A stretch of 18,181 bases of DNA, from positions 1 to 18,181 of the forward strand of contig VSNO01000092.1 in the NCBI GenBank assembly GCA_009774375.1, given 5' to 3'. The notes beneath the pieces were generated by a model. It was not told where the DNA came from. It saw only the letters and a program-made list of their open reading frames with translations, and ran no database searches. This document shows positions 1-6,861 of the stretch, in pieces. Origin of the DNA: Lachnospiraceae bacterium. Lineage in GTDB: Bacteria; Bacillota; Clostridia; Lachnospirales; Lachnospiraceae. Position 1 is the first letter of the stretch. Every line of letters begins with the position of its first letter. Position numbers and translations under genes: made by a program.

Positions 1-101
1 AACCAACCCTTCAGGCACTGGTTGAATATTTCGACCAGGACCGGGAAGAGCTGAATACGATTATGGAGGAGAAAAATGACATTCGCAGATTTTTTTTATG
101 A
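1..101 (+). CDS. C-terminal end of an unidentified protein (partial)
   Basis: The third frame is open from the left edge (first full codon at base 3) to a TGA at 99-101. It gives about 32 residues that look like real protein: acidic and helical, ending in EEKNDIRRFFL. The stop lies 26 bp inside the next gene, whose ribosome site (GGAGGAG near 65-71) is inside this reading frame, so the two genes would be translationally coupled. The fragment is too short to name a family. Confidence 0.5.
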   Translation, partial: PTLQALVEYFDQDREELNTIMEEKNDIRRFFL

Positions 102-477
102 GATCAAGGGGAAATTTATGGGAGCCGATGTGAGCGATATCCACGAGCATCTCGCATATCAGTTCAATATCGAGGACGAGGAAGCGGGCGGTGCGTTCTA
201 TGTGGAGGTAAAGGACGGCGTGCTCTATGTGGAGCCGTATGAGTACTATGACAGGGACGCGATGTTCATCAGCACGCCGGAGGTGTTCACGAAGATCGCG
301 GAGGGACAGATGGATCCGGTCTGGGCCTTCACGACTCAAAAGCTCAAAGTCGAGGGCAATATCGATAAGGCGCTGAAGTTGAACGACATCATCCAGAGCA
401 AGAAGAAGGCGCTGAAAAAAGAGGCGAAAGAGGCAAAGAAGGAAGAGAAAGAAAAGAAGAAAGCGGACAAAAAATAA
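76..477 (+). CDS. SCP2 sterol/lipid-binding domain protein
   Basis: This 133-residue protein resembles the small stand-alone SCP2 (sterol carrier protein 2) domains of Firmicutes. Residues 1-107 carry the fold. The clearest signature is near residues 83-103, where a WAFTTQKLKVEGNIDKALKL stretch matches the SCP2 GKLKVEGN..KA-L core. SCP2 proteins bind fatty acyl chains or other lipids in a hydrophobic tunnel and are not enzymes by themselves. The last 26 residues are almost all Lys, Glu and Ala, a highly charged helical tail that could contact membrane or nucleic acid. The start at 76 has GGAGGAG 5 nt upstream. The gene sits 36 bp before an alpha/beta hydrolase and heads a run with an acyl carrier protein and an acyl ligase, so an acyl-handling role fits. 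That link is inference. Confidence 0.75.
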   Translation: MTFADFFYEIKGKFMGADVSDIHEHLAYQFNIEDEEAGGAFYVEVKDGVLYVEPYEYYDRDAMFISTPEVFTKIAEGQMDPVWAFTTQKLKVEGNIDKALKLNDIIQSKKKALKKEAKEAKKEEKEKKKADKK

Positions 478-513
478 TATGGCGGATCAGTGCGATAGTG
501 TGGAGGCGTAGAA

Positions 514-1464
514 ATGGGAAAACTGAAAAAGGCGGTGGCCTGCGCGGGGGTTCTGGCAGCAGCAGGCATTGGCGAAGTCGCATATTTTTACAGAAGGACG
601 ATGAAGCGGGGCAACGCGAAGGTGGAGCGGACGATCAAGATGTCGGGCACGGACTGGAGTCAGTATGCGCCGATGATGGAAAAGAGAAAGGCGTTTATGA
701 TGGCACAGGCGCACGAGGATGTCTATCAGACGTCCTTTGACGGTCTGAGGCTCCATGCGACATATTTTCCCGCACTGGAGGAATACGCGAACAAGAGAAA
801 GGTTGCGATTTGTTTTCACGGATATACCAGCCAGGGAATGTCCGACTATATCGGTCTGTCGGACTATTATCTCAAGAGGGGGTATGCGATGCTGCTGCCG
901 GACGCGAGGGCGCACGGGGAGAGCGAGGGTGAGTACATCGGTTTTGGCTGTCTGGACAGGAAGGATGCGCTCGTGTGGATCAACTGGGTGATACAGGAGC
1001 TCGGCGAGGATGTCGGGATCGTGCTTCACGGGACGAGCATGGGCGGTGCGACCGTGCTGATGGCAAGCGGGCTGGAGCTGCCCGGACAGGTTAAGGGGAT
1101 CGTCTCTGACTGTGCCTTTACCTCTCCGAAGGAGGTGTTCACGCATGTGCTGCACAGCATGTACCATCTGCCTGCATTTCCGGCGATCCCGGGAGCGGAT
1201 ATCCTGAACAGGAGGCTTGCGGGGTACGGCATGGACGAGTGCAACGCCAAGCGCGAGGTGGCAAAGGCAAAGGTTCCGATCTTATTTATCCATGGCACGA
1301 AGGACACGTTTGTGCCGTATCATATGTGCCGTGAGATCTATGACTGCTGTGCGTCGCCAAAGAAGATCCTGGAAGTGGAGGGTGCGGCACACGCGGAGAG
1401 TTATTATAAGGACACAGAGAGTTATGAGCGGGCACTGGATGAATTTTTTGGGGAGATCATGTGA
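514..1464 (+). CDS. Alpha/beta hydrolase with N-terminal membrane anchor
   Basis: This 316-residue protein starts at ATG 514 behind GGAGG at about 502. Residues 6-26 form one hydrophobic segment after a short basic stretch (signal anchor, enzyme outside or at the membrane), followed by KRGNAK. The hydrolase core runs from about 75 to 316. FHGYTS at 101-106 supplies the oxyanion-hole strand, GTSMGG at 173-178 is the nucleophile elbow (Ser175), Asp264 sits in GTKDTFVP and His293 in GAAHAES, completing the Ser-Asp-His triad in the usual order. It belongs to the broad YqkD/serine-aminopeptidase-like group of Firmicutes hydrolases, whose substrates are mostly unknown. Lying between the SCP2 protein and the condensation/ACP/ligase genes, it might release or edit an acyl product as a thioesterase or lipase. 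That is inference from position only. Confidence 0.8.
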   Translation: MGKLKKAVACAGVLAAAGIGEVAYFYRRTMKRGNAKVERTIKMSGTDWSQYAPMMEKRKAFMMAQAHEDVYQTSFDGLRLHATYFPALEEYANKRKVAICFHGYTSQGMSDYIGLSDYYLKRGYAMLLPDARAHGESEGEYIGFGCLDRKDALVWINWVIQELGEDVGIVLHGTSMGGATVLMASGLELPGQVKGIVSDCAFTSPKEVFTHVLHSMYHLPAFPAIPGADILNRRLAGYGMDECNAKREVAKAKVPILFIHGTKDTFVPYHMCREIYDCCASPKKILEVEGAAHAESYYKDTESYERALDEFFGEIM

Positions 1465-1491
1465 AAAAACCATATGCGGAAGTTTTTTCAC
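1461..1491. terminator. A/T-stem hairpin after the hydrolase gene
   Basis: GTGAAAAAAC (1461-1470) pairs perfectly with GTTTTTTCAC (1482-1491) around an 11-nt loop. The hydrolase stop codon is inside the left arm. The stem is AT-rich and no separate U-tract follows, so it is at best a weak attenuator or bidirectional terminator. Confidence 0.3.
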
Positions 1492-1546
1492 GGCAGATTT
1501 GTGCATTGTCCCGGATTTGTAAGGACAGGAAACATGGAGGAAGAAC

Positions 1547-2947
1547 ATGAAAACAAGAAAAGGTTATAAGACGTACCCGTTAACCGCGGCACAGAAGTAT
1601 CATTTTTACTATTCACAGTACAGTCCGGGGCAGGAGATCCTCAACGTCGGCAGCAGTCTCACGATTGAGTTTGAGCTGAACATTGACGAGCTGAGAAAGG
1701 CGATCTACAAGGCATATGAGCGCTGTGAGTCCATGCGCGCGAGACTCGCGTACGACGAGAAGGAGAAGCAGTGGTATCAGTATATCGTCGACAAGGAGGA
1801 GCGCGAGATCGAGTTCGTGGATTTCACGGGCAAGACGATGGAGGAAGCGGACGCTGTGATGACGGCGTGGACGCGCGTTCCGTTCGGGCAGGACGAGCCG
1901 ATGAATAAGGTTGTCATCATCAAGACGCCGGATGGATTTGAGGGAATGTATCTGGTGGGCGACCACCGTTTTCTCGACGCACAGTCGCTGATCGGATTCA
2001 TGAAGGATGTCATCGAGCTGTACTGCAATGCAAACTTTGAGAATGTACCGTATCCTGCCGATATGCGCTCCTATGTTGAGCAGCTCGAGAAGGATTTCGC
2101 GTACGAGGCGGGCAGCAGGGCGCAGGAGAGAGACCGCGCTTATTTCCACAAGCTGTTCGAGGCGCCGGAGCCGATCTACAACGGTATCGAGGGCAGAAAG
2201 CGCCTGGACGATGCGAGGAGGGCGACCAAAAACCCCAATCTCCGGGCGGCGCCGACAGGCTCCGACAGTTTTGCGGCCGATATCGATATCTTCCATCTGG
2301 AGGGCGAGCCGACGGAGCGTTTGATGAACTTCTGCGAGCAGCAGCATGTCTCACTGCAGTGCCTGCTGATCATGGGGATCCGCACATATCTGCAGAAGAT
2401 GAACAACTGTGACGATGTCTCCATGATGGTTGCCTACGCCCGCAGGGCGACGCTCCTTGAGAAGAAATCGGGCGGCACGCGCATTCACAGCTTCCCGTTC
2501 AGGACGATCATTCCGGAGGACAGGACATTTCTGGAGGGGATCTTCGAGATCAGGGACAAACAGAACGAGACATTCCGCTATGTGAATTTCGATCCGGTGG
2601 AGTGTATGAACTTAAAGAAAGAAGTCTACAATACACCGCTCGGCATGGGCTATGAGACGGTCGCGCTCACGTACCAGCCCGCGACACTGCGCGAGAAGGG
2701 ACTGGTTGACCTTGGCGATATCCGCTATAAGACAAAGCGGTACGGCAACGGTTACTATGCGGACGGCCTGTATCTCACCGTGATGCACAGGGCGGAGGAC
2801 AACGGTCTGGATTTCAGCTTTGAGCATCAGACGAAAGCATACAGCAGGGAGGCGCTGGAGCTGTTTTACTACTATATGTGCAAGATCATGTTCAAGGGGA
2901 TCGAGAATCCGAATCTGAAGATCGGCGATGTGATAAAACTGATCTGA
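1547..2947 (+). CDS. Stand-alone condensation-superfamily protein (NRPS C-domain-like)
   Basis: This 466-residue protein has the size of one NRPS condensation domain. It begins with YPLTAAQKYHF (10-20), matching the C-domain YPLTpaQ start, followed by the typical LNIDELRKAI...RCESMRARL helix. The catalytic HHxxxDG motif appears as DHRFLDA at 139-145: the second His (H140), thought to be the key residue, and the Asp (D144) remain, while the first His is Asp and the Gly is Ala. C-domain relatives join two activated groups by amide or ester bonds, or act as carrier-independent acyltransferases. No adenylation or carrier domain is fused; both are supplied by the next two genes. The start has GGAGG 6 nt upstream. 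Substrates are unknown. The fold call is confident; activity is likely but the motif change leaves doubt. Confidence 0.78.
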   Translation: MKTRKGYKTYPLTAAQKYHFYYSQYSPGQEILNVGSSLTIEFELNIDELRKAIYKAYERCESMRARLAYDEKEKQWYQYIVDKEEREIEFVDFTGKTMEEADAVMTAWTRVPFGQDEPMNKVVIIKTPDGFEGMYLVGDHRFLDAQSLIGFMKDVIELYCNANFENVPYPADMRSYVEQLEKDFAYEAGSRAQERDRAYFHKLFEAPEPIYNGIEGRKRLDDARRATKNPNLRAAPTGSDSFAADIDIFHLEGEPTERLMNFCEQQHVSLQCLLIMGIRTYLQKMNNCDDVSMMVAYARRATLLEKKSGGTRIHSFPFRTIIPEDRTFLEGIFEIRDKQNETFRYVNFDPVECMNLKKEVYNTPLGMGYETVALTYQPATLREKGLVDLGDIRYKTKRYGNGYYADGLYLTVMHRAEDNGLDFSFEHQTKAYSREALELFYYYMCKIMFKGIENPNLKIGDVIKLI

Positions 2948-2953
2948 CCGGGT

Positions 2954-2981
2954 TTGATCGGATATCGTTTTGTGATACAAT
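2954..2981 (+). promoter_or_regulatory. Predicted sigma-A promoter before the acyl carrier protein
   Basis: TTGATC (2954-2959), a 16-bp spacer, then TACAAT (2976-2981) with an upstream TG (TGA-TACAAT, extended -10). It lies in the 93-bp gap between the condensation gene and the ACP and would give an internal transcript for ACP and ligase. Confidence 0.5.
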
Positions 2982-3040
2982 AAAGTGTAGCGTTAACAGG
3001 GGTGCAAAAGCATTCCGACACAGGAAAGGCAGGGTTAACA

Positions 3041-3268
3041 ATGTTTGATAAGTTGACAGATCTGATCACAAATTATGTCGAGGTGAAGAAGGAGGACATC
3101 AAGCCGGAATCCCGTTTTATGGAGGATCTTGGCTTTAGTTCCTTCGACTTCATGAGCATGCTCGGGGAGATCGAGGACGAGCTGGATGTCGAGGTCAATC
3201 CCGAGGAGGCGGCCAATATCCGCACCGTGCAGGAGGCCGTGGCGTATCTGGAGAAGATCTCGGAGTAA
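3041..3268 (+). CDS. Discrete acyl/peptidyl carrier protein
   Basis: This 75-residue protein has the four-helix carrier-protein pattern: MFDKLTDLI at the start, PESRFMEDLGFSSFDFMSM in the middle, and a C-terminal AANIRTVQEAVAYL helix. The phosphopantetheine site should be Ser34 in LGFSSFDF; the usual DSL triplet is SSF here, unlike AcpP of fatty-acid synthesis (LGxDSL), which suggests a dedicated carrier. The ATG at 3041 fits carrier-protein length; an in-frame GTG at 3002 would only add a poor, non-family extension. The ribosome site (AGG around 3030) is weak. It sits between a condensation protein and an acyl ligase, so it probably holds the substrate the ligase activates. No phosphopantetheinyl transferase gene is in the window. 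Confidence 0.85.
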   Translation: MFDKLTDLITNYVEVKKEDIKPESRFMEDLGFSSFDFMSMLGEIEDELDVEVNPEEAANIRTVQEAVAYLEKISE

Positions 3269-3290
3269 AGGATTGTCTGGTGTTTTCGTA

Positions 3291-3334
3291 AGGAACTGTT
3301 AAGAATTAGTGAAGATTAATTCTTAACAGTTCCT
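3291..3334. repeat. Perfect 18-bp inverted repeat between ACP and ligase genes
   Basis: AGGAACTGTTAAGAATTA (3291-3308) is exactly complementary to 3317-3334 with an 8-nt loop (GTGAAGAT). No T-run follows the right arm, so it is not a normal intrinsic terminator. It might be a dispersed palindromic element, a partial attenuator tuning the ligase against the ACP, or a protein-binding site. The arm start resembles AGGAGCTGTTAA at 18082-18093. Confidence 0.85.
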
Positions 3335-3360
3335 GAGAATGGAAAGGTGTGAAGAGGGAT

Positions 3361-4896
3361 ATGAGTAAGATGCATAGTACCATACGGGAGTTGCTGGCGG
3401 CGGCAGAGCAGGATTTTGGCGCACAGGACGCGTTCCGCTACAAGGTGAAAGACAGCGGCAATGGCAAAAAGGAAGTGAGGATCGAGGCAAAAACATACAC
3501 GCAGTTGAAAGAGGATTCGGAATGTTTTTCGGCTGTGCTGGCGGAACTGGGGCAGCAGGGGAAACATATCGCGATCGTGGGGCCGACGTCCTACTCGTGG
3601 GTGGTAGCGTACTTTGGTACGGCGGACAGCGGGAGCGTTGTCGTGCCGCTCGATGCGAATCTTCCGGAAGCGGATCTGTGCGAGCTGATCGACCGCGCGG
3701 ATGTCACGACGCTCGTCTATGACGAGGCGAAGGCGGGCGTGGCGCAGATGGCAGCACAGCGCTGTACGAAGCTGGAGCATATCCTGTGCATGAGCGAGCC
3801 GCGCGGGATCGCGAAGGAGCAGTCCATGTGGGAACTGATCGGCGGGCAGCATGCGGGATTTGACTACGCGCCGCAGCCCGACCAGTTGGCGACGATCATG
3901 TTTACCTCGGGCACGACGGGCAAGAGCAAGGGTGTCATGCTCACGCACAGGAATCTCGCGGAGAATGCGACCTGTCTGGACATGGGGCTTGAGTCCGGCA
4001 TCGTGATCCTGTCCGTTCTTCCGATCCATCATGCGTACTGCCTCAGCATGGATATCCTGAAAGGGATCTCCATCGGCTCGGTGATCTGCATCAACGACTC
4101 ACTGCTGCGTGTGGCAAAGAACATCAAGCTCTTTGAGCCGAACATGATCCTGATGGTGCCGCTGATGATCGAGACGCTCGCAAAGAAGCTCGAGGAGGCG
4201 GCATGGATCCCGGCGCCGCTCGTCAAGGCGAAAGTCTTTGGCAAGCAGTTTCACACAGTGTGCAGCGGCGGCGCATACCTCAACCCGGCATATCTGGAAA
4301 TGTTCCAAAAGTATGGGATCACGATCTGGCAGGGCTACGGCATGACGGAGTGTTCGCCTGTCATCAGCACGAACTACGGTGACTTCATGAAGGACGGCTC
4401 TGTCGGCAGGCTGATGCCGAACTGCGAGGCAAAGGTCGTGGACGAGGAGATCTGGGTAAAGGGTTCCAGCGTCATGCAGGGCTACTACAACATGCCGCAG
4501 GAGACCGCGGAAACGCTGGCAGACGGCTGGCTCAAGACCGGCGATCTCGGCTATGTCGATGAGGATGGCTATCTGTTCCTGACAGGCCGCAAGAAGAACC
4601 TGATCATCACGCCAAACGGCGAGAATGTCTCTCCGGAGGAGATCGAGAACAAGCTTGGCGAGAACCGGCTTGTGCAGGAGGTGCTCGTGCGCGAGAGCGA
4701 GGGCGTGATCGAGGCGGAGATCTTCCCGGATCACGAGTATGCGGGAAAGAAGAAGATCAAGGATGTCCAGGGCGAGCTGCAGAAGATCATCGACGCGTAC
4801 AATCAGGGCGCGCCGCTCTACAAGAGAGTGTTCCGGCTCAAGGTGCGCGAGACGGAATTTGAGAAGAACACGACAAAGAAAATCAAACGGTTCTGA
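3361..4896 (+). CDS. AMP-forming acyl ligase (ANL superfamily, acyl-CoA/acyl-ACP synthetase-like)
   Basis: About 511 residues, a single ANL adenylating enzyme. The P-loop-like motif MFTSGTTGKSKGV is at about 180-192, GYGMTECSP (A5) in the middle, KTGDLGYVDEDGYL (A7, ribose-binding Asp) further on, then GRKKNLIITPNGENVSPEE (A8 hinge), and the C-terminal lysine motif NTTKKIKRF. These enzymes activate a carboxylic acid with ATP and pass it to CoA or a carrier thiol. The overall look is closer to long-chain acyl-CoA ligases than to amino-acid A domains, so a fatty or aryl acid is the likelier substrate; the partner thiol is probably the ACP just upstream. The start is uncertain: GTG 3349, ATG 3361 and ATG 3370 are in frame, and GAGGG at 3354-3358 is better spaced for 3370. 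The gene ends at a strong bidirectional hairpin. Confidence 0.85.
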   Translation: MSKMHSTIRELLAAAEQDFGAQDAFRYKVKDSGNGKKEVRIEAKTYTQLKEDSECFSAVLAELGQQGKHIAIVGPTSYSWVVAYFGTADSGSVVVPLDANLPEADLCELIDRADVTTLVYDEAKAGVAQMAAQRCTKLEHILCMSEPRGIAKEQSMWELIGGQHAGFDYAPQPDQLATIMFTSGTTGKSKGVMLTHRNLAENATCLDMGLESGIVILSVLPIHHAYCLSMDILKGISIGSVICINDSLLRVAKNIKLFEPNMILMVPLMIETLAKKLEEAAWIPAPLVKAKVFGKQFHTVCSGGAYLNPAYLEMFQKYGITIWQGYGMTECSPVISTNYGDFMKDGSVGRLMPNCEAKVVDEEIWVKGSSVMQGYYNMPQETAETLADGWLKTGDLGYVDEDGYLFLTGRKKNLIITPNGENVSPEEIENKLGENRLVQEVLVRESEGVIEAEIFPDHEYAGKKKIKDVQGELQKIIDAYNQGAPLYKRVFRLKVRETEFEKNTTKKIKRF

Positions 4897-4902
4897 TATT
4901 GA

Positions 4903-4934
4903 TATGGGGGTATCTGAAAACAGATACCCCCATA
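4903..4934. terminator. Bidirectional terminator between convergent genes
   Basis: TATGGGGGTATCTG (4903-4916) pairs perfectly with 4921-4934 around an AAAA loop: a 14-bp stem with five G-C pairs in a row. It lies between the stops of the plus-strand ligase (4896) and the minus-strand nuclease gene (4943). Downstream T content is modest on both strands. Confidence 0.8.
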
Positions 4935-4942
4935 CAGTTTCA

Positions 4943-5131
4943 TTATTCTTTGATGCCGGCTTCTGCCAGCATTTTTTTGAGCTTTGCGATCTCAGCGGCG
5001 TTGTCAGCCAATTTTGCGGCATTGTCAGCCAATTTTGCGGCATTGTCAGCCAGTTGTGCATTTTGTTCTGCCAGACGGATCTTAAATTCCATTATCTCAG
5101 GCGCCAGCATTTCTTTCAATTCCTCACACAT
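4943..5131 (-). CDS. Nested in-frame small protein (RpnS-like candidate antitoxin)
   Basis: Inside the Rpn-like gene, the minus strand reads AGGAGG at 5145-5140, an 8-nt spacer and ATG at 5131-5129, in frame at residue 221 of the long protein. The site plus following bases (AGGAGGGTGATC) is close to a full complement of the 16S rRNA 3' end. Translation would give 62 residues, MCEELKEMLAPEIMEF and on, made of the coiled coil with its heptad repeats. In E. coli Rpn systems, separately translated C-terminal RpnS proteins with variable repeats block the toxic full-length protein. The arrangement here is seen directly; the antitoxin role is inference. Confidence 0.6.
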   Translation of the reverse strand: MCEELKEMLAPEIMEFKIRLAEQNAQLADNAAKLADNAAKLADNAAEIAKLKKMLAEAGIKE

Positions 5132-5791
5132 TCGATCACCCTCCTGTATCATTTTCCTAAACAGTTCAATATTTGCTTCTGATGCAACATTGACAACAGA
5201 GTCTGCATTTTTCTTGTCTTCGTCGCTGACCAGTCCCGCACAGGTGTCAAGAAGCCCTTGCGCGTCTTTCCTGCTCAATGCCCGCGTCAGGGAAGTGACC
5301 CATATATGGGCTTTTCGGTCGAGTTCTTTCGTTACCAGAATCTGCATTGGAAAGATCATGCCGTTGATGCGGTAGATGCCCTTTTTCTTCATGGTCACCG
5401 TGTATGTTTTGTCAAGCTGCAAAAGGAGCTTGACAGGTTTTTCCTCCCTTACGATCGAGATTGTGGTGTCTGCGTCGAAGATATCTTCATCGCCTGCGGC
5501 TTCCGCTTTGTACAGGCATGCGTACGACAGTGCCTTGTAAAATGTTCCGGCGTTCAGGTCATCGCCTGGGGATTTGTACTCAAAAATATTATTTCCCAGA
5601 AAGAAGTCCGCAATGTCATTTCTGATCACGATGTCAGGTTTCTTCTTGATCACGAGCAGGTCGATCTTCAAGGGCATTTTGCCCAGATTGTGCTCCCGCT
5701 CATAGGTCAGGTAATTTTTGTATTCCCGTAGTTCCAGTTCCACTGCGGAACAGAATGCGGGATGCCATTGTATATTGTCCTGTATTTCCAA
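4943..5791 (-). CDS. Rpn-like PD-(D/E)XK nuclease family protein with coiled-coil tail
   Basis: This 282-residue protein has a PD-(D/E)XK core in the first 160 residues: Asp44 in LKIDLLVIKK and Glu71-Tyr-Lys73 in IFEYKSP, followed by the family helix FYKALSYACLYKA. This matches the large Clostridial relatives of Rpn (recombination-promoting nuclease/transposase-like) proteins, often left as hypothetical. The linker (170-220) leads into a C-terminal coiled coil with three 7-residue LADNAA(K/E) repeats at 247-267. It starts at TTG 5791 with AAGGAAG 9 nt upstream and a promoter at 5824-5852. An internal ATG at residue 221 has a better ribosome site than the gene's own start (see the nested feature). 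Catalytic residues look intact, so DNA cleavage is plausible; a toxin or phage-defence role is known only for relatives. Confidence 0.75.
   Translation of the reverse strand: MEIQDNIQWHPAFCSAVELELREYKNYLTYEREHNLGKMPLKIDLLVIKKKPDIVIRNDIADFFLGNNIFEYKSPGDDLNAGTFYKALSYACLYKAEAAGDEDIFDADTTISIVREEKPVKLLLQLDKTYTVTMKKKGIYRINGMIFPMQILVTKELDRKAHIWVTSLTRALSRKDAQGLLDTCAGLVSDEDKKNADSVVNVASEANIELFRKMIQEGDRMCEELKEMLAPEIMEFKIRLAEQNAQLADNAAKLADNAAKLADNAAEIAKLKKMLAEAGIKE
4991..5053 (-). repeat. Three 21-bp tandem repeats in frame in the Rpn-like gene
   Basis: Three consecutive 21-bp units encode LADNAAK, LADNAAK and LADNAAE (residues 247-267). The first two are near identical at DNA level, the third has drifted. 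A unit of seven codons adds exactly one coiled-coil heptad per copy, so copy number can change without breaking frame or helix register. Confidence 0.85.
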
Positions 5792-5823
5792 TAAAGTATG
5801 CTTCCTTTCCCGTTTATGTTTTC

Positions 5824-5852
5824 AGTATATCATATTGCCGATCGATGCGCAA
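5824..5852 (-). promoter_or_regulatory. Predicted promoter of the Rpn-like gene
   Basis: On the minus strand: TTGCGC (5852-5847), 17-bp spacer, TATACT (5829-5824), ending 32 bp before the TTG start at 5791. The -10 is good, the -35 matches only in TTG. It lies just past the araC stop, so the nuclease gene can be expressed apart from araC. Confidence 0.45.
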
Positions 5853-5857
5853 CAGAG

Positions 5858-6754
5858 TCACGCTTTCTTCCGCCTGTACGCATTCGGACTCATGTGATAA
5901 TACTGTCTGAACTTGCGGCAGAAATAACCGGAACTGGTAAAGCCTGTCTCTTCTGCGATGGAAGCGACGGGCTTTTGCGTTTTGCATAGCTGTTCTGCGG
6001 CTTGTGAAAGCCGGTACTGGATGAGATAAGCTACCGGGGATATGTGAATGCCCGACTGAAATAGGTGCAGGGCGCCGCTCTTGCTGATGGATGCGGACGA
6101 TGCGATCATTTCGAGCGTGATCTCTTCCGTATAGTGGTCATGGATGTACTGCATCATCGTCTGCAGTCTCGCCTGGCTGTGGTCGAGGCGGTGAAGACCC
6201 GGCGATCCGGAAGTTCGGTCCAGATGCTCATACAACAGCTTCCAGAGCGCCAGAAGATGCTGTAGGGTCTGCAGCTCATCAGGCGCCGCTGTCTCCTGGA
6301 GGGCAAGGATCTGTAACAGGATCTGCAGGACCTGTTTCTGCCACGGCGTGTGCGGGTCAAAGATTTGGTACGCGACGGATGCGTCTATGACAGGGCTGAC
6401 GTATTTTTCATAGATCAGGCTTTTCTCGGGGGCTATCAGTGCCGGGGAGAACACGATATTGGGGATAAAGGTGCTGCCGGATGCCTCAAATCGGTGGAGA
6501 ATGCCGCTGTTGACCAGCAGGCCGCAGCCCTGGTGCAGTTCGAACTGGTCTGTCCCTACGAGGCAGAGTGCTGTGCCATCGGCAACATAGAGCAGTTCCA
6601 GTTCATGATGCCAGTGCCAGTCGATCCGGTGAAAGTCAAACTGCCAGATATTTTCCGGATAGTAGGCGAAAGGATAGCTGTGGTCTCCGTGCTGGACGGT
6701 TTCCCGCAGCGTATCGTCGGTGCTGATCCTGTAAGTGTCCATATCGATCTCCAT
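5858..6754 (-). CDS. AraC-family transcriptional regulator
   Basis: This 298-residue protein has an N-terminal cupin-like sensor (about 20-100; the HWHHELELLYVADG strand at 47-60 is typical of sugar-sensing AraC proteins) and a C-terminal AraC DNA-binding domain (about 197-298) with two helix-turn-helices, near 211-232 and 262-285, the second in the usual VASIAEETGFTSSGYFCRKF form and ending MSPNAYRRKK. It is divergent from an MFS transporter across a 0.2-kb gap, the usual layout of a local regulator with its transporter. Two direct repeats 21 bp apart lie in the gap, over its own predicted promoter. The ATG at 6754 has a poor ribosome site; the ATG at 6742 (residue 5) has GGAG 6 nt upstream and may be the true start. 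The ligand is unknown, perhaps a carbohydrate carried by the transporter. Confidence 0.88.
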   Translation of the reverse strand: MEIDMDTYRISTDDTLRETVQHGDHSYPFAYYPENIWQFDFHRIDWHWHHELELLYVADGTALCLVGTDQFELHQGCGLLVNSGILHRFEASGSTFIPNIVFSPALIAPEKSLIYEKYVSPVIDASVAYQIFDPHTPWQKQVLQILLQILALQETAAPDELQTLQHLLALWKLLYEHLDRTSGSPGLHRLDHSQARLQTMMQYIHDHYTEEITLEMIASSASISKSGALHLFQSGIHISPVAYLIQYRLSQAAEQLCKTQKPVASIAEETGFTSSGYFCRKFRQYYHMSPNAYRRKKA

Positions 6755-6798
6755 TTCTGTTTTTATTTCTTTTTTATGTCCATTTCCATTCGGATTTT

Positions 6799-6831
6799 GG
6801 GATATTGTACCATAAATATGGGATATCGTGC
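6799..6831. promoter_or_regulatory. Probable AraC operator: two direct repeats 21 bp apart
   Basis: GGGATATTGTAC (6799-6810) and GGGATATCGTGC (6820-6831) are direct repeats matching at 10 of 12 bases, offset by 21 bp, two helical turns, as expected for side-by-side AraC-type monomers. A looser GCGATATAATC lies at 6852-6862. The repeats cover the -10 and -35 of the predicted araC promoter. Confidence 0.6.
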
Positions 6832-6833
6832 AA
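6804..6833 (-). promoter_or_regulatory. Predicted araC promoter overlapping the operator
   Basis: Minus strand: TTGCAC (6833-6828), 18-bp spacer, TACAAT (6809-6804) with an extended -10 TG (TGG-TACAAT). Both hexamers sit inside the two operator repeats, which suggests autorepression. Confidence 0.5.
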
Positions 6834-6855
6834 TGAATTGACGCAATTTATGCGA

Positions 6856-6861
6856 TATAAT
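6856..6861 (+). promoter_or_regulatory. -10 element for the MFS transporter, -35 poor
   Basis: A perfect TATAAT lies 95 bp before the transporter start, but no fair -35 occurs at 16-18 bp. A consensus -10 with a missing -35, downstream of an AraC-type operator, suits activator-dependent transcription. Confidence 0.35.

Noticed and set aside
487..1167. 226-codon minus-strand frame opposite the hydrolase
   Set aside because: It is a shadow of a high-GC gene: rich in Arg, His and Pro, no ribosome site, and the plus strand has a clear enzyme.
3291..3334. Intrinsic terminator after the ACP gene
   Set aside because: The hairpin is perfect but no T-run follows; the next bases are GAGAATGG.
4991..5053. 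CRISPR-like array
   Set aside because: The 21-bp units are contiguous without spacers and encode in-frame heptads.
6838..6861. TTGACG...TATAAT as a full promoter for the MFS gene
   Set aside because: The spacer is only 12 bp, too short for sigma-A; only the -10 was kept.
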